Shown here one piece after another: positions 1-11,595 of a DNA stretch of 64,000 nt (positions are counted from its first letter, which is position 1; every line of letters begins with the position of its first letter). Under the pieces are notes generated by a model. The model searched no databases. It had not been told where the DNA came from and saw nothing but the letters and a program-made list of their open reading frames with translations. Made by a program: the position numbers and the translations under genes. Origin of the DNA: Methylobacterium oryzihabitans (GTDB lineage: Bacteria > Pseudomonadota > Alphaproteobacteria > Rhizobiales > Beijerinckiaceae); NCBI RefSeq assembly GCF_004004555.2, contig NZ_SACP01000020.1:1-64000 (forward strand). The letters run 5' to 3'.

Positions 1-2246
<2,246 letters not shown>

Positions 2247-2299
2247 TCCGTCGTCACCCGCTGCCGTCTTCTCGCGAGGGCGGCGGCCCTCGTTCCCCC

Positions 2300-2328
2300 G
2301 AGCCCGAGGCGCCACCCGCCTCGGGCTC
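2300..2328 (+). terminator. Strong hairpin between infB and rbfA
   Basis: Perfect 12-bp stem: GAGCCCGAGGCG at 2300-2311 pairs with 2317-2328 around a five-base loop. It lies 53 bases after the infB stop. No T-run follows, so it may be a weak terminator, an attenuator or an mRNA-stabilising stem rather than a full stop. Confidence 0.5.
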
Positions 2329-2384
2329 GTCGGTTCAGGGCCCTCGGCACAACCTGTCCGAGTGGTCCGGTCCGGAGACAAGAC

Positions 2385-2813
2385 GTGCGTAAACCATCCG
2401 ACCAAGCCGGCCCGTCGCAGCGCCAGCAGCGCGTGGCCGAACTCGTGCGCCACGCCCTCGCCGAGGTGCTGAGCCGCGGCGACATCCAGGATCCCGAGCT
2501 GAGCCGGTACGTCGTGACCGTGCCGGAGGTGCGGATGTCGCCCGACCTCAAGCTCGCCACCGCCTACGTCATGCCGCTCGGCGGCGAGGACGAGTCGCCG
2601 GTGATCGCGGCGCTGGAGCGCAACAAGAAGGTCCTGCGCCAGGAGGTCGCCCGCCGGGTGAACCTCAAATACGCGCCCGACCTGCGCTTCCGCCGCGACG
2701 AGACCTTCGACGAGGCGGCGCGCATCGACGCGCTCCTGCGCAGCGACAAGGTCCAGCGCGACCTCGCGCCGGAGGCGGAGGAATCCGAGGACGGGGCGGC
2801 GCCGGAGCGCTGA
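2385..2813 (+). CDS. rbfA: Ribosome-binding factor A
   Basis: RbfA is a KH-like protein that binds 16S rRNA near the 5' helix and is needed for late 30S maturation and cold adaptation. The 142-residue product has the usual core: RVAELVRHALAEVL at the start, then a VTVPEVRMSPDLKLATAYV strand-helix segment and a LKYAPDLRFRRDETFDEAARIDALL end. The start is GTG at 2385, supported by GGAG about 7 bases upstream. It lies 138 bases after infB and before truB, as in most bacteria. The acidic tail (EAEESEDGAAPER) is likely disordered. Confidence 0.96.
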   Translation: MRKPSDQAGPSQRQQRVAELVRHALAEVLSRGDIQDPELSRYVVTVPEVRMSPDLKLATAYVMPLGGEDESPVIAALERNKKVLRQEVARRVNLKYAPDLRFRRDETFDEAARIDALLRSDKVQRDLAPEAEESEDGAAPER

Positions 2814-2949
2814 TTTCGTTGTCGCGAATCGTGGACCCGTCCGCCGGGCGGGCCGTTTGTTTCCATTGAGATCCGCGTTGCGTGGGGCCGGCGCCGGCAA
2901 GGGAGCGCCCGTGTGCCGCCGCGGCGTCGTTGTGTGTGCGAGGAACGAG

Positions 2950-3972
2950 ATGCACGAGGAACAGCCTGCACCGCTGCGCGAGGGCGCGCGCGACGGGGCC
3001 CGCGACGGAGCGGTGCGGGAAGGCCGCCCGCCGCGCCGCGGCCGGCCGCAGGGCGACCGGCCCAAGCGCCGCGAGATCAGCGGCTGGGTCATCCTCGACA
3101 AGGGGGTCGGCATGACCTCGACCCACGCCGTCGCGGCGGTGAAGCGGGCGCTCAACGCCAAGAAGGCGGGCCATGCCGGCACCCTCGACCCGCTCGCCTC
3201 CGGCATCCTGCCGATCGCGCTGGGCGAGGCGACGAAGACCGTCCCGTTCGTGATGGACGGCCGCAAGGCCTACGTCTTCACCGTGACCTGGGGCACCGAG
3301 ACCGACACCGACGACGCGGAAGGCCGCCCGGTCGGCACCACCGACAGGCGTCCGACCCGCGAGGAGGTCGAGGCCGCCCTGCCCCGCTTCGTCGGCGCCA
3401 TCGAGCAGGTCCCGCCGCGCTATTCCGCGATCAAGATCCAGGGCGAGCGCGCCTACGACCTCGCCCGCGACGGCGAGGTGGTGGAGCTGGCGCCGCGCTC
3501 GGTGCAGATCGACCACCTCGCGGTGCTGCACCATTCCGACGAGCGCACGGTGATCGAGGCCGAGTGCGGCAAGGGCACCTATGTCCGGGCCATCGCCCGC
3601 GACCTCGGCCGGACGCTCGGCTGTCTCGGCCACGTCTCGGCCCTGCGCCGGACCCGGGTCGGGCCGTTCGTCGAGGACCAGTCCTGCACCATCGGCGCCC
3701 TGGAGGGGGCCGAGAGCGAGGCCAACGCCGCGGTGCTGCGCCCGGTCGAGACCGCCCTCGACGCGGTGCCGTGCGTGCCGGTCTCGCGCGACATGGCGAT
3801 GCGGCTGATGCGCGGCCAGCCGGTGATCCTGCGCGGGCGCGACGCGCCGACCGAGGGCAAGGCCTACGCGACCTGCGGCGGCATCCTGGTGGCGGTCGGC
3901 GACGTCGAGCGCGGCGAACTGGTGCCGCACCGGGTGTTCCATCTCGGCGGCACGGCGCAGCGGCAGGGGTGA
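2950..3972 (+). CDS. truB: tRNA pseudouridine(55) synthase TruB
   Basis: TruB makes pseudouridine 55 in the T-loop of tRNAs. The catalytic Asp is in HAGTLDPLASGILPIALGEATK, and the later GKGTYVRAIARDLG and RRTRVGPF motifs are present. The frame is open further upstream, but ATG 2950 has a good ribosome site (GAGGAACG) and is preferred, giving 340 residues. The first 40 residues are Arg/Gly-rich and unlike the family core, a common extension in alphaproteobacteria. In many relatives rpsO and pnp follow; here a thioesterase does. Confidence 0.96.
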   Translation: MHEEQPAPLREGARDGARDGAVREGRPPRRGRPQGDRPKRREISGWVILDKGVGMTSTHAVAAVKRALNAKKAGHAGTLDPLASGILPIALGEATKTVPFVMDGRKAYVFTVTWGTETDTDDAEGRPVGTTDRRPTREEVEAALPRFVGAIEQVPPRYSAIKIQGERAYDLARDGEVVELAPRSVQIDHLAVLHHSDERTVIEAECGKGTYVRAIARDLGRTLGCLGHVSALRRTRVGPFVEDQSCTIGALEGAESEANAAVLRPVETALDAVPCVPVSRDMAMRLMRGQPVILRGRDAPTEGKAYATCGGILVAVGDVERGELVPHRVFHLGGTAQRQG

Positions 3973-3979
3973 GCCAGGA

Positions 3980-4429
3980 ATGAGCGGGACGATGAGCGAG
4001 CCGCACGCCCCCGACGGCGACGCGCGGATGCTGTGGACCGACGACGTCCTGCGCTACCGCGACACCGACGCCAACGGCCACGTCAACAACGCGGTCTTCG
4101 CGGCGTTCTGCGAGAGCGGGCGGGTGCAGTTCTTCCGCACCCAGTTCGGCGGCGGCGTCCAGCCGCCGGGCACGTTCTTCGTCGTCGCCCGCTTCGCGAT
4201 CGATTACCGGGCCGAGCTGCACTATCCGGGCCGCGTCCGCACCGCGACCTGGATCGCCCGCCTCGGCCGCACCTCGATCACCCTGCGCAACCGCATCCTG
4301 TTCGAGGACCGGATCGCCGGGGAGGCCGAGGCCGTCTGCGTGCTGCTCGCCCAGGACACCCGCCGCCCGGTCGATCTCGGCGCGGCGGCCCGCGAGGCGG
4401 CGGGGCGGTTCCTGATCGAGACGCCCTGA
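3980..4429 (+). CDS. Acyl-CoA thioesterase, 4HBT (YbgC/FadM-like) family
   Basis: A 149-residue hotdog-fold protein. The motif RYRDTDANGHVNNAVFAAF matches the 4-hydroxybenzoyl-CoA thioesterase family, where the first Asp is catalytic and the His-Val-Asn-Asn turn lines the site. Such enzymes hydrolyse acyl-CoA or acyl-ACP in the cytosol; the chain preference cannot be read from the sequence. The gene starts 7 bases after truB, so it is probably co-transcribed. ATG 3980 and ATG 3992 are both possible; the hotdog core begins after both. Its stop codon is the first bases of a repeat element. Confidence 0.88.
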   Translation: MSGTMSEPHAPDGDARMLWTDDVLRYRDTDANGHVNNAVFAAFCESGRVQFFRTQFGGGVQPPGTFFVVARFAIDYRAELHYPGRVRTATWIARLGRTSITLRNRILFEDRIAGEAEAVCVLLAQDTRRPVDLGAAAREAAGRFLIETP

Positions 4430-4533
4430 TACGATTTTCGGACGATTCGTTCCGGAAATCGTATCGAAGCCCGCGCGGCGCTTGAGCGAAGCCGATTTTT
4501 GCATCGCGAAGCGATCCATCGAAAATCGTATGA
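4429..4533. repeat. Two-hairpin intergenic repeat, copy A
   Basis: Module I (4429-4464): ATACGATTTTCGGA, an eight-base loop, then TCCGGAAATCGTAT, a near-perfect 14-bp stem. A GC-rich spacer follows. Module II (4483-4533) begins TGAGCGAAGCCGA and ends ATCGTATGA, with arms around GCATCGCGAAGCGAT. Module II is 49/51 identical to copy B at 24259. Fills the gap between two convergent genes. Confidence 0.85.
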
Positions 4534-4540
4534 CGCTCCG

Positions 4541-5698
4541 TCACGGCCACACCTTGATCGCCACCGGGCGCCGCACGAGGTCGCGCTCGGAGGTGACCTC
4601 GCAGCCCTTCACCTTCATGGTCACGTAGTACAGGTCGGCGCCGTCGCCGACCGTGTCGAAGTTGCGGCCCGGCGCCGTGGCGTCGATGAGGGAGGGGTAG
4701 CTCACCACCTCGCCGCCGCTGGTGCAGGGGTCGTCGTAGAGGCTCGGCGCGGCGACGAGCAGGCGCGGCTCGTCCCAGGCGAGCTTGTCGCGCGAGGTCG
4801 TCCAGTAGATGCCGGGCCTGGCGAAGGCGCCGCCGGCCCCGGCCAGGAACACCGCGATCCAGGCGCCGGTGCCGCGGTGGCGCGACACCGAGCCGACCGG
4901 CGCCGGGAACGGCCCGACCGGGCGGCAGGTCCCGCCGGGGCGGAAGCCGGCCCGGTACGGGTCGGGGAAGCGGGCGCCGAAGCCCTGGCCGTCCCAGGCC
5001 CGCCAGCGGCCGGGGTCGCGCAGGTCGTCGGAGCGAAACAGGCAGATGCCGAAGGGCTGCCCGTCCCAGCCGGTGTTCGAGGCCCAGAAGTACCAGTGCG
5101 CGCCGTCGCGCACGGTGTTGGTCGGGTTGAAGAAGCCGCGGTGGCGGCCTTGGCCGACCTCCTGCCGGAACGGCGCCGCGGCGACGACCTGCGGCGGGCT
5201 CGTGCGCAGGAAGCTGCGCCCGCCGTCGTCGGAGCGCGCGGCCAGGATGGTGTTGTACCAGCACGCCATCATCGTCGTGGCGGTGCAGCGGCCCGGATGC
5301 TCGTTGGCGTGGTACTCGTGGTGCAGCAGCGCCTCGATCCGCCTGCCGTCCTCGGTCCAGGTCGCGGTGATCCAGGTGTGGTCGTCGTAGGCGGCCGGAT
5401 CGGCCTTGAGGCCGGAATCGAGCACGATCCGGCAGTCGAGTGTCAGGCGGTCGAAGTCGGGGCCGCGCAGCACCCGGTTGCGGTCGTGCATGCCGAACAG
5501 CGCGACGGCGCCGTCCGCCTCACGGATCGCCCGCGCCGGCGCGTCCGGCACGTCGTGGCCGTCGCAGGCGTCGCGCCCGGCCTTGAAGATCGTCCGGGCC
5601 GGACCGACCACGGTGAGAGCCGAGAGCGGGATCGCCGGCTCGGCGAGCGCGGCGCCGCCGGCCACCAGGGCGACGAGGAGGGCGAGCAGGCGGCGCAT
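4541..5698 (-). CDS. Secreted protein of unknown function
   Basis: 385 residues beginning with a clear signal peptide (MRRLLALLVALVAGGAALAEP), so probably periplasmic or secreted. Repeated aromatic and Asp-rich strands (HTWITATWTEDGR, GAHWYFWASNTGW, GIYWTTSRDKLAWDEPRLL, DLYYVTMKVKG) suggest a beta-propeller like those of glycoside hydrolase families 32/43, but no catalytic residues can be assigned with confidence. Six or more Cys residues fit an exported, disulphide-bonded fold. It faces the thioesterase gene tail to tail and is divergent from the NnrU-like gene. Function not recognised. Confidence 0.75.
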   Translation of the reverse strand: MRRLLALLVALVAGGAALAEPAIPLSALTVVGPARTIFKAGRDACDGHDVPDAPARAIREADGAVALFGMHDRNRVLRGPDFDRLTLDCRIVLDSGLKADPAAYDDHTWITATWTEDGRRIEALLHHEYHANEHPGRCTATTMMACWYNTILAARSDDGGRSFLRTSPPQVVAAAPFRQEVGQGRHRGFFNPTNTVRDGAHWYFWASNTGWDGQPFGICLFRSDDLRDPGRWRAWDGQGFGARFPDPYRAGFRPGGTCRPVGPFPAPVGSVSRHRGTGAWIAVFLAGAGGAFARPGIYWTTSRDKLAWDEPRLLVAAPSLYDDPCTSGGEVVSYPSLIDATAPGRNFDTVGDGADLYYVTMKVKGCEVTSERDLVRRPVAIKVWP

Positions 5699-5789
5699 GG
5701 CGGGGGACCCTGGACAGCACCGGGAGCCTGCCCGAGGATGCTTGCCGCCGGCTTAGCCTTGCCGGGCCATCCCCCGGAATCACCGCACC

Positions 5790-6383
5790 ATGACGCTCCT
5801 TCTCGCCGGCCTCGTGCTGTTCCTCGGCAGCCATGCCTTCACGATGGCGCGCGGGCCGCGCGCCCGGCTGATCGCCCGGGTCGGGGAAGCCCCCTACAAG
5901 CTCGGCTACACCGCGGTCGCGGCGCTCGGTCTGGTGCTGATCGGGGTCGGCTACGGGCATTACCGGGCCGACGGCTATATCCCGGTCTGGTCGCCGCCGG
6001 TCTGGACCCGCCATCTCGCCCTGCTGCTGATGCTGCCCGCCTTCGTCTGCCTCGCGGCGGCCTACCTGCCGGGGCGGATCAAGGCGCGGCTCAAGCACCC
6101 GATGCTGCTCGGCGTGAAGATCTGGGCCACCGCCCACCTTCTCGCCAACGGCGACCTCGGCTCGATCGTGCTGTTCGGCGCCGTGCTGGCCTGGGCGGTG
6201 GCGGCCCGGATCAGCGCCAAGCGCCGGGACGAGGTGAAGCCCCATGCCGGCCCGGCGACGGCCCCGCGCGGCTGGCGCAACGACGCGCTCGCGGCCGGGA
6301 TCGGCGTCGCGGCGTGGCTGCTCTTCGCCCGCGTGCTGCATTCCTGGCTGATCGGCGTCGCGGTCTGGCCGGGACAGGCGTGA
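5790..6383 (+). CDS. NnrU-family integral membrane protein
   Basis: 197 residues with about five to six hydrophobic segments. The family pattern is clear: LFLGSHAFTMARGPRARLIARVGE at the N-terminus, then a Lys-Leu-Gly-Tyr helix and HPMLLGVKIWATAHLLANGDLGSIVLFG with conserved His and Asn. NnrU proteins were first linked to nitrite and nitric oxide reductase clusters, and relatives include 15-cis-zeta-carotene isomerase, a heme protein of the same fold. No denitrification or carotenoid gene is nearby, so the role here is open. Divergent from the secreted protein, sharing a 91-base promoter region. Confidence 0.85.
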   Translation: MTLLLAGLVLFLGSHAFTMARGPRARLIARVGEAPYKLGYTAVAALGLVLIGVGYGHYRADGYIPVWSPPVWTRHLALLLMLPAFVCLAAAYLPGRIKARLKHPMLLGVKIWATAHLLANGDLGSIVLFGAVLAWAVAARISAKRRDEVKPHAGPATAPRGWRNDALAAGIGVAAWLLFARVLHSWLIGVAVWPGQA

Positions 6384-6535
6384 GGTTGCGGCGTTCGGCA
6401 GCAGCGCGGCCGGGGTTCGGCCCTATCTCCGCGGCACCGGCGCGACCGGGCAAGTGGCCGGAGCGGCATGCGGATTCGCCGTCGAGCCGGGGAGATGTCG
6501 CAGGCCGAAGGTTTCACATTTGCGAAAAACGTCGA

Positions 6536-6560
6536 GGAACCGACCAGCGCCCCTCCGGTT
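6536..6560 (+). promoter_or_regulatory. Candidate EcfG (general stress) promoter
   Basis: GGAAC at 6536-6540 and GTT at 6558-6560, 17 bases apart, match the spacing of alphaproteobacterial EcfG/PhyR-dependent promoters. The second element lies about 48 bases before the ATG of the hydrophilic small gene. Inferred from consensus only. Confidence 0.45.
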
Positions 6561-6607
6561 GTCAGTCCGTCCAGGCGACGCCAAGTCGCCCGCAATGGAG
6601 ATCAGGC

Positions 6608-6778
6608 ATGACCGAGAGAAAGCAGCAGTCTCAGGCTCATGAGACCAAGGACGATCACCGCCAGAACGGCAAGAACCCCGACAAGCCGAACCAGGGAACT
6701 GTCGAACACTCGGATGACGGTCGCCTGAAGGAGAACCGGGATAAGGGCATCCATCGCGGCGACAAGGAGCCGAAGTAA
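6608..6778 (+). CDS. Small hydrophilic protein (56 residues), unknown
   Basis: Begins MTERKQQSQAHETKDDHR and ends GIHRGDKEPK. It is almost wholly charged or polar (Lys, Asp, Glu, Asn, Gln), with no hydrophobic core, so it is probably disordered, like small stress hydrophilins. The ATG has a GGAG site about 8 bases upstream. The possible EcfG promoter just upstream would fit a stress role. A perfect hairpin follows the stop. Function is inferred from composition only. Confidence 0.7.
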   Translation: MTERKQQSQAHETKDDHRQNGKNPDKPNQGTVEHSDDGRLKENRDKGIHRGDKEPK

Positions 6779-6787
6779 CCGACCCAC

Positions 6788-6814
6788 GCCCGGCACCGCC
6801 TCCCGGTGCCGGGC
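6788..6814. terminator. Bidirectional terminator hairpin
   Basis: Perfect 10-bp stem, GCCCGGCACC (6788-6797) with GGTGCCGGGC (6805-6814), between the convergent small hydrophilic gene and the quinone oxidoreductase gene. It can serve both strands. Confidence 0.7.
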
Positions 6815-6825
6815 GTCCTGCCGCG

Positions 6826-7800
6826 TCAGGGCCGCAGCAGCACCTTGCCGACCGCCTCGCGGCGGCTGAGCACGCCGAGCGCCTCCTCGGCCTGCGCCAG
6901 CGGGTAGACCCCGTGCACCCGGGCCGAGAGCCGCCCCTCGGCGACCAGCGACAGCAGCCGGGCCTGATTGGCGGCATGGGCCTCGGGCTCGCGCTTGACG
7001 AACACGCCCCAGTGGACGCCCTGGACGTCGATGCCCTTCAGGAGCACGAGGTTGAGCGGGATCTTGGGGATCTCGCCGGCCGCGAAGCCGACGACGAGGA
7101 AGCGGCCCTTCCAGTTCAGCGAGCGCAGGGCCGGCTCGGCGAAGTCGCCGCCGACCGGGTCGTAGACCACGTCGATGCCGGCTTCGCCGGCAAGGCGGCG
7201 CAATCCGTCGCGCAGGGGCTCCCGGCTGTAATCGAGCACGAGGTCGGCGCCGTGGGCGCGGGCCGCCTCCAGCTTCTCGGCCGAGGAGGCGCAGGCGATC
7301 ACCCGCGCGCCCATGGCGTGGCCGAGTTCCACCGCCGCGAGACCGACGCCGCCCGAGGCGCCGAGCACCACCAGCGTCTCGCCCGGCTTCAGGTCGGCGC
7401 GGTCCTGGAGCGCGTGGAGCGAGGTGCCGTAGGTGACGGTGAGGCCCGCCGCCTGCTCGTCGCCGACGCCCTCGGGGATCCGGGTCAGCCCGGCGGCCTC
7501 GGCCACCACCCGCTCGCGGCAGGCGCCGTAGCCGAGATGGACGATCACCCGGTCGCCGACCGCCACGCCGGCGGCACCGGGGCCGAGGGCCTCGACCACC
7601 CCGGCGGCCTCGGCGCCGGGCGAGAACGGCAATTCGGGCTTCACCTGGTAGCGGCCGGCGATGATGAGCGTGTCGAAGAAGTTCAGCGCCGCGACCGTGA
7701 CGCGGACCAGGGCCTGACCGGGACCCGGCACAGGATCCGGCATCTCCTCGATCACGAGGTCCTGCGGTCCGCCGAGCGCCTTGCACAGGAGCGCCTTCAT
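6826..7800 (-). CDS. NADPH:quinone oxidoreductase, MDR/zeta-crystallin type
   Basis: 324 residues of the medium-chain dehydrogenase/reductase superfamily. The GroES-like N-terminal domain includes ALNFFDTLIIAGRYQVKPELPFSPGAEAAG. The Rossmann domain has the nucleotide motif GASGGVGLAAVELGHAMGA. Structural-zinc cysteines are absent, as in the quinone reductase branch, which reduces quinones or enones with NADPH in the cytosol. The ATG at 7800 has a GGAGGAA site. About 170 bases upstream is a palindrome resembling TetR-family operators, although no tetR gene is adjacent. Confidence 0.88.
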   Translation of the reverse strand: MKALLCKALGGPQDLVIEEMPDPVPGPGQALVRVTVAALNFFDTLIIAGRYQVKPELPFSPGAEAAGVVEALGPGAAGVAVGDRVIVHLGYGACRERVVAEAAGLTRIPEGVGDEQAAGLTVTYGTSLHALQDRADLKPGETLVVLGASGGVGLAAVELGHAMGARVIACASSAEKLEAARAHGADLVLDYSREPLRDGLRRLAGEAGIDVVYDPVGGDFAEPALRSLNWKGRFLVVGFAAGEIPKIPLNLVLLKGIDVQGVHWGVFVKREPEAHAANQARLLSLVAEGRLSARVHGVYPLAQAEEALGVLSRREAVGKVLLRP

Positions 7801-7968
7801 GGTGGTTCCTCCCCCGCCGCGTCCCGCGCGGCACTCCAGGAGGAGCCCCCGACCGGCGCCGCGATCAAGCGGATTCTGCGGCGGGCGGGGCCTCGGGTCG
7901 AAACTCACGTGAGAAGGGCCGCTGAGGGTGGGGAGCGGACTTCCCGGCCGTGACCTGAAGCGGGCATT

Positions 7969-7987
7969 CAGACCGGCGGTCGGTCTG
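7969..7987. promoter_or_regulatory. TetR-like operator palindrome
   Basis: CAGACCGGCGGTCGGTCTG has perfect 7-bp arms around a five-base centre. The arms resemble sites bound by TetR-family repressors in proteobacteria. It lies in the leader of the quinone oxidoreductase gene. Assignment is by resemblance only; it could also be a simple hairpin. Confidence 0.35.
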
Positions 7988-8065
7988 GTTCAGGTGCGCC
8001 CTGAACAGACCGCGTTTTCGCCCCCCCGGGGATCGTTTCGGCAACCCCCACGGCGGCCGACCCGA

Positions 8066-8839
8066 TCACGTCCGAGCGTACGCGCCCGACCGGACCGCCT
8101 GCAACCCGATCGGGAACTCCGCCGACACCGGCAGGCCGAGTGGCGACATGCGCCCATGCACCAGGCCGAGCATCGCGAGCGGCACGTCGAAGACGACCGG
8201 CACCGAGCCGTCGGAAGCGTCCCTGACGAGGCAGAGGTGGTAACGCCGGTCGCTCGGCTCCCCCTGGGGATCGTCGACCGGGCCGGCGGTGGTCGCAACG
8301 TCGAGTGCATCCTCGACGACCGCCCAAGAGAAGAGCGGATCGGCCGCAGCGATGGCCGCGGCGTTGAGGCGTGCCAGATCGGAGACGAAGCTGAACACGA
8401 GATCCGCGCCCGCGCGGTCGCTCGCAAACCAGCGAGCGCGAGGCGGGTTGACCTCGACATCGCCCAGTACGGGGTCGAAGCGGCGATGCGGGACCCAGCC
8501 GGCCAGCCACGCATCGATCCGTCGACCCTCGGCCAGCGCCGCTTCGTCGCCCTTCAGCACGGCTGCCCCGTCGATCCCTTCACGGGCGAGCCGCGACACG
8601 AGGATGGCGATCCGGTCGGCGTCACGGGCCAGGAACTGGGCCAGGTTCCCGGCGCGTTGCTCCCGTGTCAGCCACCGGTGATCGCCGCGATGGAGCGGCG
8701 TGTCGGGTGGGTAATCGCCGAGCCGAGCGGAGAGAAGGTCATAGGGATCGCCGGCGGCCACAGCGGACCGCTCGGCTACGCCATCGCCATGCTGTCCGGA
8801 CGACCTTCGGCCGCTGAGCCAGTCGAATATACGAGGCAT
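8066..8839 (-). CDS. Hypothetical protein
   Basis: 257 residues, not recognised. There is no signal peptide or membrane segment. The sequence mixes acidic and aromatic stretches (DPYDLLSARLGDYPPDTPLH, HRRFDPVLGDVEVNPPRARWF, RRYHLCLVRDASDGSVPVVFDVPLAML) and looks like a folded cytosolic protein. Codon use agrees with a real gene, and there is no competing frame with a recognisable product. It stands alone, 226 bases after phaB's terminator and before the quinone oxidoreductase gene. Confidence 0.6.
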   Translation of the reverse strand: MPRIFDWLSGRRSSGQHGDGVAERSAVAAGDPYDLLSARLGDYPPDTPLHRGDHRWLTREQRAGNLAQFLARDADRIAILVSRLAREGIDGAAVLKGDEAALAEGRRIDAWLAGWVPHRRFDPVLGDVEVNPPRARWFASDRAGADLVFSFVSDLARLNAAAIAAADPLFSWAVVEDALDVATTAGPVDDPQGEPSDRRYHLCLVRDASDGSVPVVFDVPLAMLGLVHGRMSPLGLPVSAEFPIGLQAVRSGAYART

Positions 8840-9046
8840 GGCTCCGACCTAACAGCCGGCGCGCGACGCAGCCACCCTTCAGGACTACCGTCGAGCCGTG
8901 TCGAGGACGCCGCGTCCGGCCAAGACGGGCGATGACCGGGCCCCATCACCGGTGCAGTGGAATGCCTCGAAGCAGGCATCTCGGGAGCCAGCTATAGGTC
9001 GGAAGCTGACGCGCGCACGGTCAAGCTGATTGGGCTCTGACCGTAA

Positions 9047-9071
9047 GGCCGGGGCGGCGGGCGCCCCGGCC
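9047..9071 (-). terminator. Terminator after phaB
   Basis: Perfect 10-bp stem, GGCCGGGGCG (9047-9056) with CGCCCCGGCC (9062-9071), eight bases beyond the phaB stop codon on the minus strand. Confidence 0.7.
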
Positions 9072-9078
9072 GTGAGGG

Positions 9079-9807
9079 CTAGTGGAAGTACTGGCCGCCG
9101 TTGATGGTCAGGGTCGAGCCGGTGATGAAGCCCGCCTGCTCGCCGGCCAGGAACTCGACCGCGCGGGCGATCTCCTCCGCCTCGCCGAGGCGGCCGACCG
9201 GGATGTGCGGCAGGATCTTGCTCTTGAGCACCTCCTCGGGCACCGCCTTGACCATCTCGGTGGCGATGTAGCCCGGCGCGATGACGTTGACGGTGACGCC
9301 CTTGTTGGCGTTCTCCTGCGCCAGCGCCTTGGCGAAGCCGACCACGCCGGCCTTGGCGGCCGAGTAGTTGGTCTGGCCCATCTGGCCCTTCTGGCCGTTG
9401 ATCGACGAGATCAGGATGATGCGGCCGAAGCCGCGGGCCCGCATGCCGTCGATCACCGGCTTGGTGCAGGTGAACATCGAGTCGAGGTTGGTGCGGATCA
9501 CCGCCTGCCACTGCTCGAAGGTCATCTTGTGGAACATGCCGTCGCGGGTGATGCCGGCATTGTTGACCAGGACGTCGATCGGGCCGAGTTCGGCCTCGGC
9601 GGCGCGGATGCCCTGCTCGCAGGCGGCGGCGTCGCCGACGTCGAACTTGAACACCGGGATGCCGGTCTCGGCCTTGAAGGCCTGGGCGGCCTCGTCGTTG
9701 CCGCCGTAATTGGCCGCGACCTTGTACCCGGCCTCCTTGAGGCCCTTCGAGATCGCAGCGCCGATGCCGCGCGTGCCGCCGGTGACCAGTGCGACGCGTT
9801 CTGCCAT
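9079..9807 (-). CDS. phaB: Acetoacetyl-CoA reductase (NADPH)
   Basis: Reduces acetoacetyl-CoA to (R)-3-hydroxybutyryl-CoA, the second step of polyhydroxybutyrate synthesis. The 242-residue SDR has the cofactor motif TGGTRGIG, the NNAG motif, the catalytic Ser in ISSING and the YSAAK Tyr/Lys pair. Its length and the NGGQYFH end match PhaB. The ATG at 9807 has a strong GAGGAGAG site. phaA lies upstream on the same strand, but a 312-base gap with its own terminator separates them, so phaB may have its own promoter. Confidence 0.95.
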   Translation of the reverse strand: MAERVALVTGGTRGIGAAISKGLKEAGYKVAANYGGNDEAAQAFKAETGIPVFKFDVGDAAACEQGIRAAEAELGPIDVLVNNAGITRDGMFHKMTFEQWQAVIRTNLDSMFTCTKPVIDGMRARGFGRIILISSINGQKGQMGQTNYSAAKAGVVGFAKALAQENANKGVTVNVIAPGYIATEMVKAVPEEVLKSKILPHIPVGRLGEAEEIARAVEFLAGEQAGFITGSTLTINGGQYFH

Positions 9808-10119
9808 GTCCCTCTCCTCAGAGCGTTGGAACCGTTTCATCCCTCGACGGCCCCGATGCGCGATCGGGGGACCGTCGTGTCACCCGGTTGGTCGGGCCCG
9901 CAAGCACCGCCCCGGTTCTCCTTATGACAGACCCGGTCGCCCGGGCCAGATCTTCCCTAGGGGTCGCGCCGGATCCAGCCGCGATTTTCCTCGTCCGCAG
10001 GGTCCGGCGGACCGGTTCCGGGGGGCTTGCCGGAACGAAACCGCCGAAGCCCCGGAACGTTGCACGAGGCTTCCCGCGGGGTGCGGGCCCGCCCCCGGGG
10101 GACGGGCCCGCGTCCGGGT
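9808..10119. other. phaA-phaB intergenic region
   Basis: 312 bases without a credible gene. It holds the phaA terminator (10083-10111) and presumably a phaB promoter on the minus strand, but no clear -35/-10 pair stands out. Confidence 0.5.
10083..10111 (-). terminator. Terminator after phaA
   Basis: Perfect 9-bp stem, GCGGGCCCG (10083-10091) with CGGGCCCGC (10103-10111), directly after the phaA stop on the minus strand. Confidence 0.65.
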
Positions 10120-11301
<1,182 letters not shown>

Positions 11302-11595
11302 GCGCATCTCCTCGAGGCCCGCGTTCGGCTGGCGGATGTGCGTTCCGGCGAAACCGGGCACTCCGCGCCTCTCTCGCTCCCGGTCTCGATGAAAGCCCTG
11401 ACCTTCGGGAAGTCAAGCCGCCGTTCGGCCGGATGGAGATCGGCGACCGCCTCCGGCCGGCGACCGGTTTGGGTGGATCATTCGCAGATTGCTGTTTTCG
11501 CCAGCGCACGAAGGCCTTAAGGTCGGTTCCAGAACGAGACGAGATCCCGGCCCGGCCCCGCCGCCCCGGGATCGCCACAGGGAGATGCCGTCGAG

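Noticed and set aside
4499..6778. One long open frame running through the secreted-protein and NnrU genes
   Set aside because: Only its last 56 residues, with their own ATG and ribosome site, look like a real protein; the rest overlaps better supported genes.
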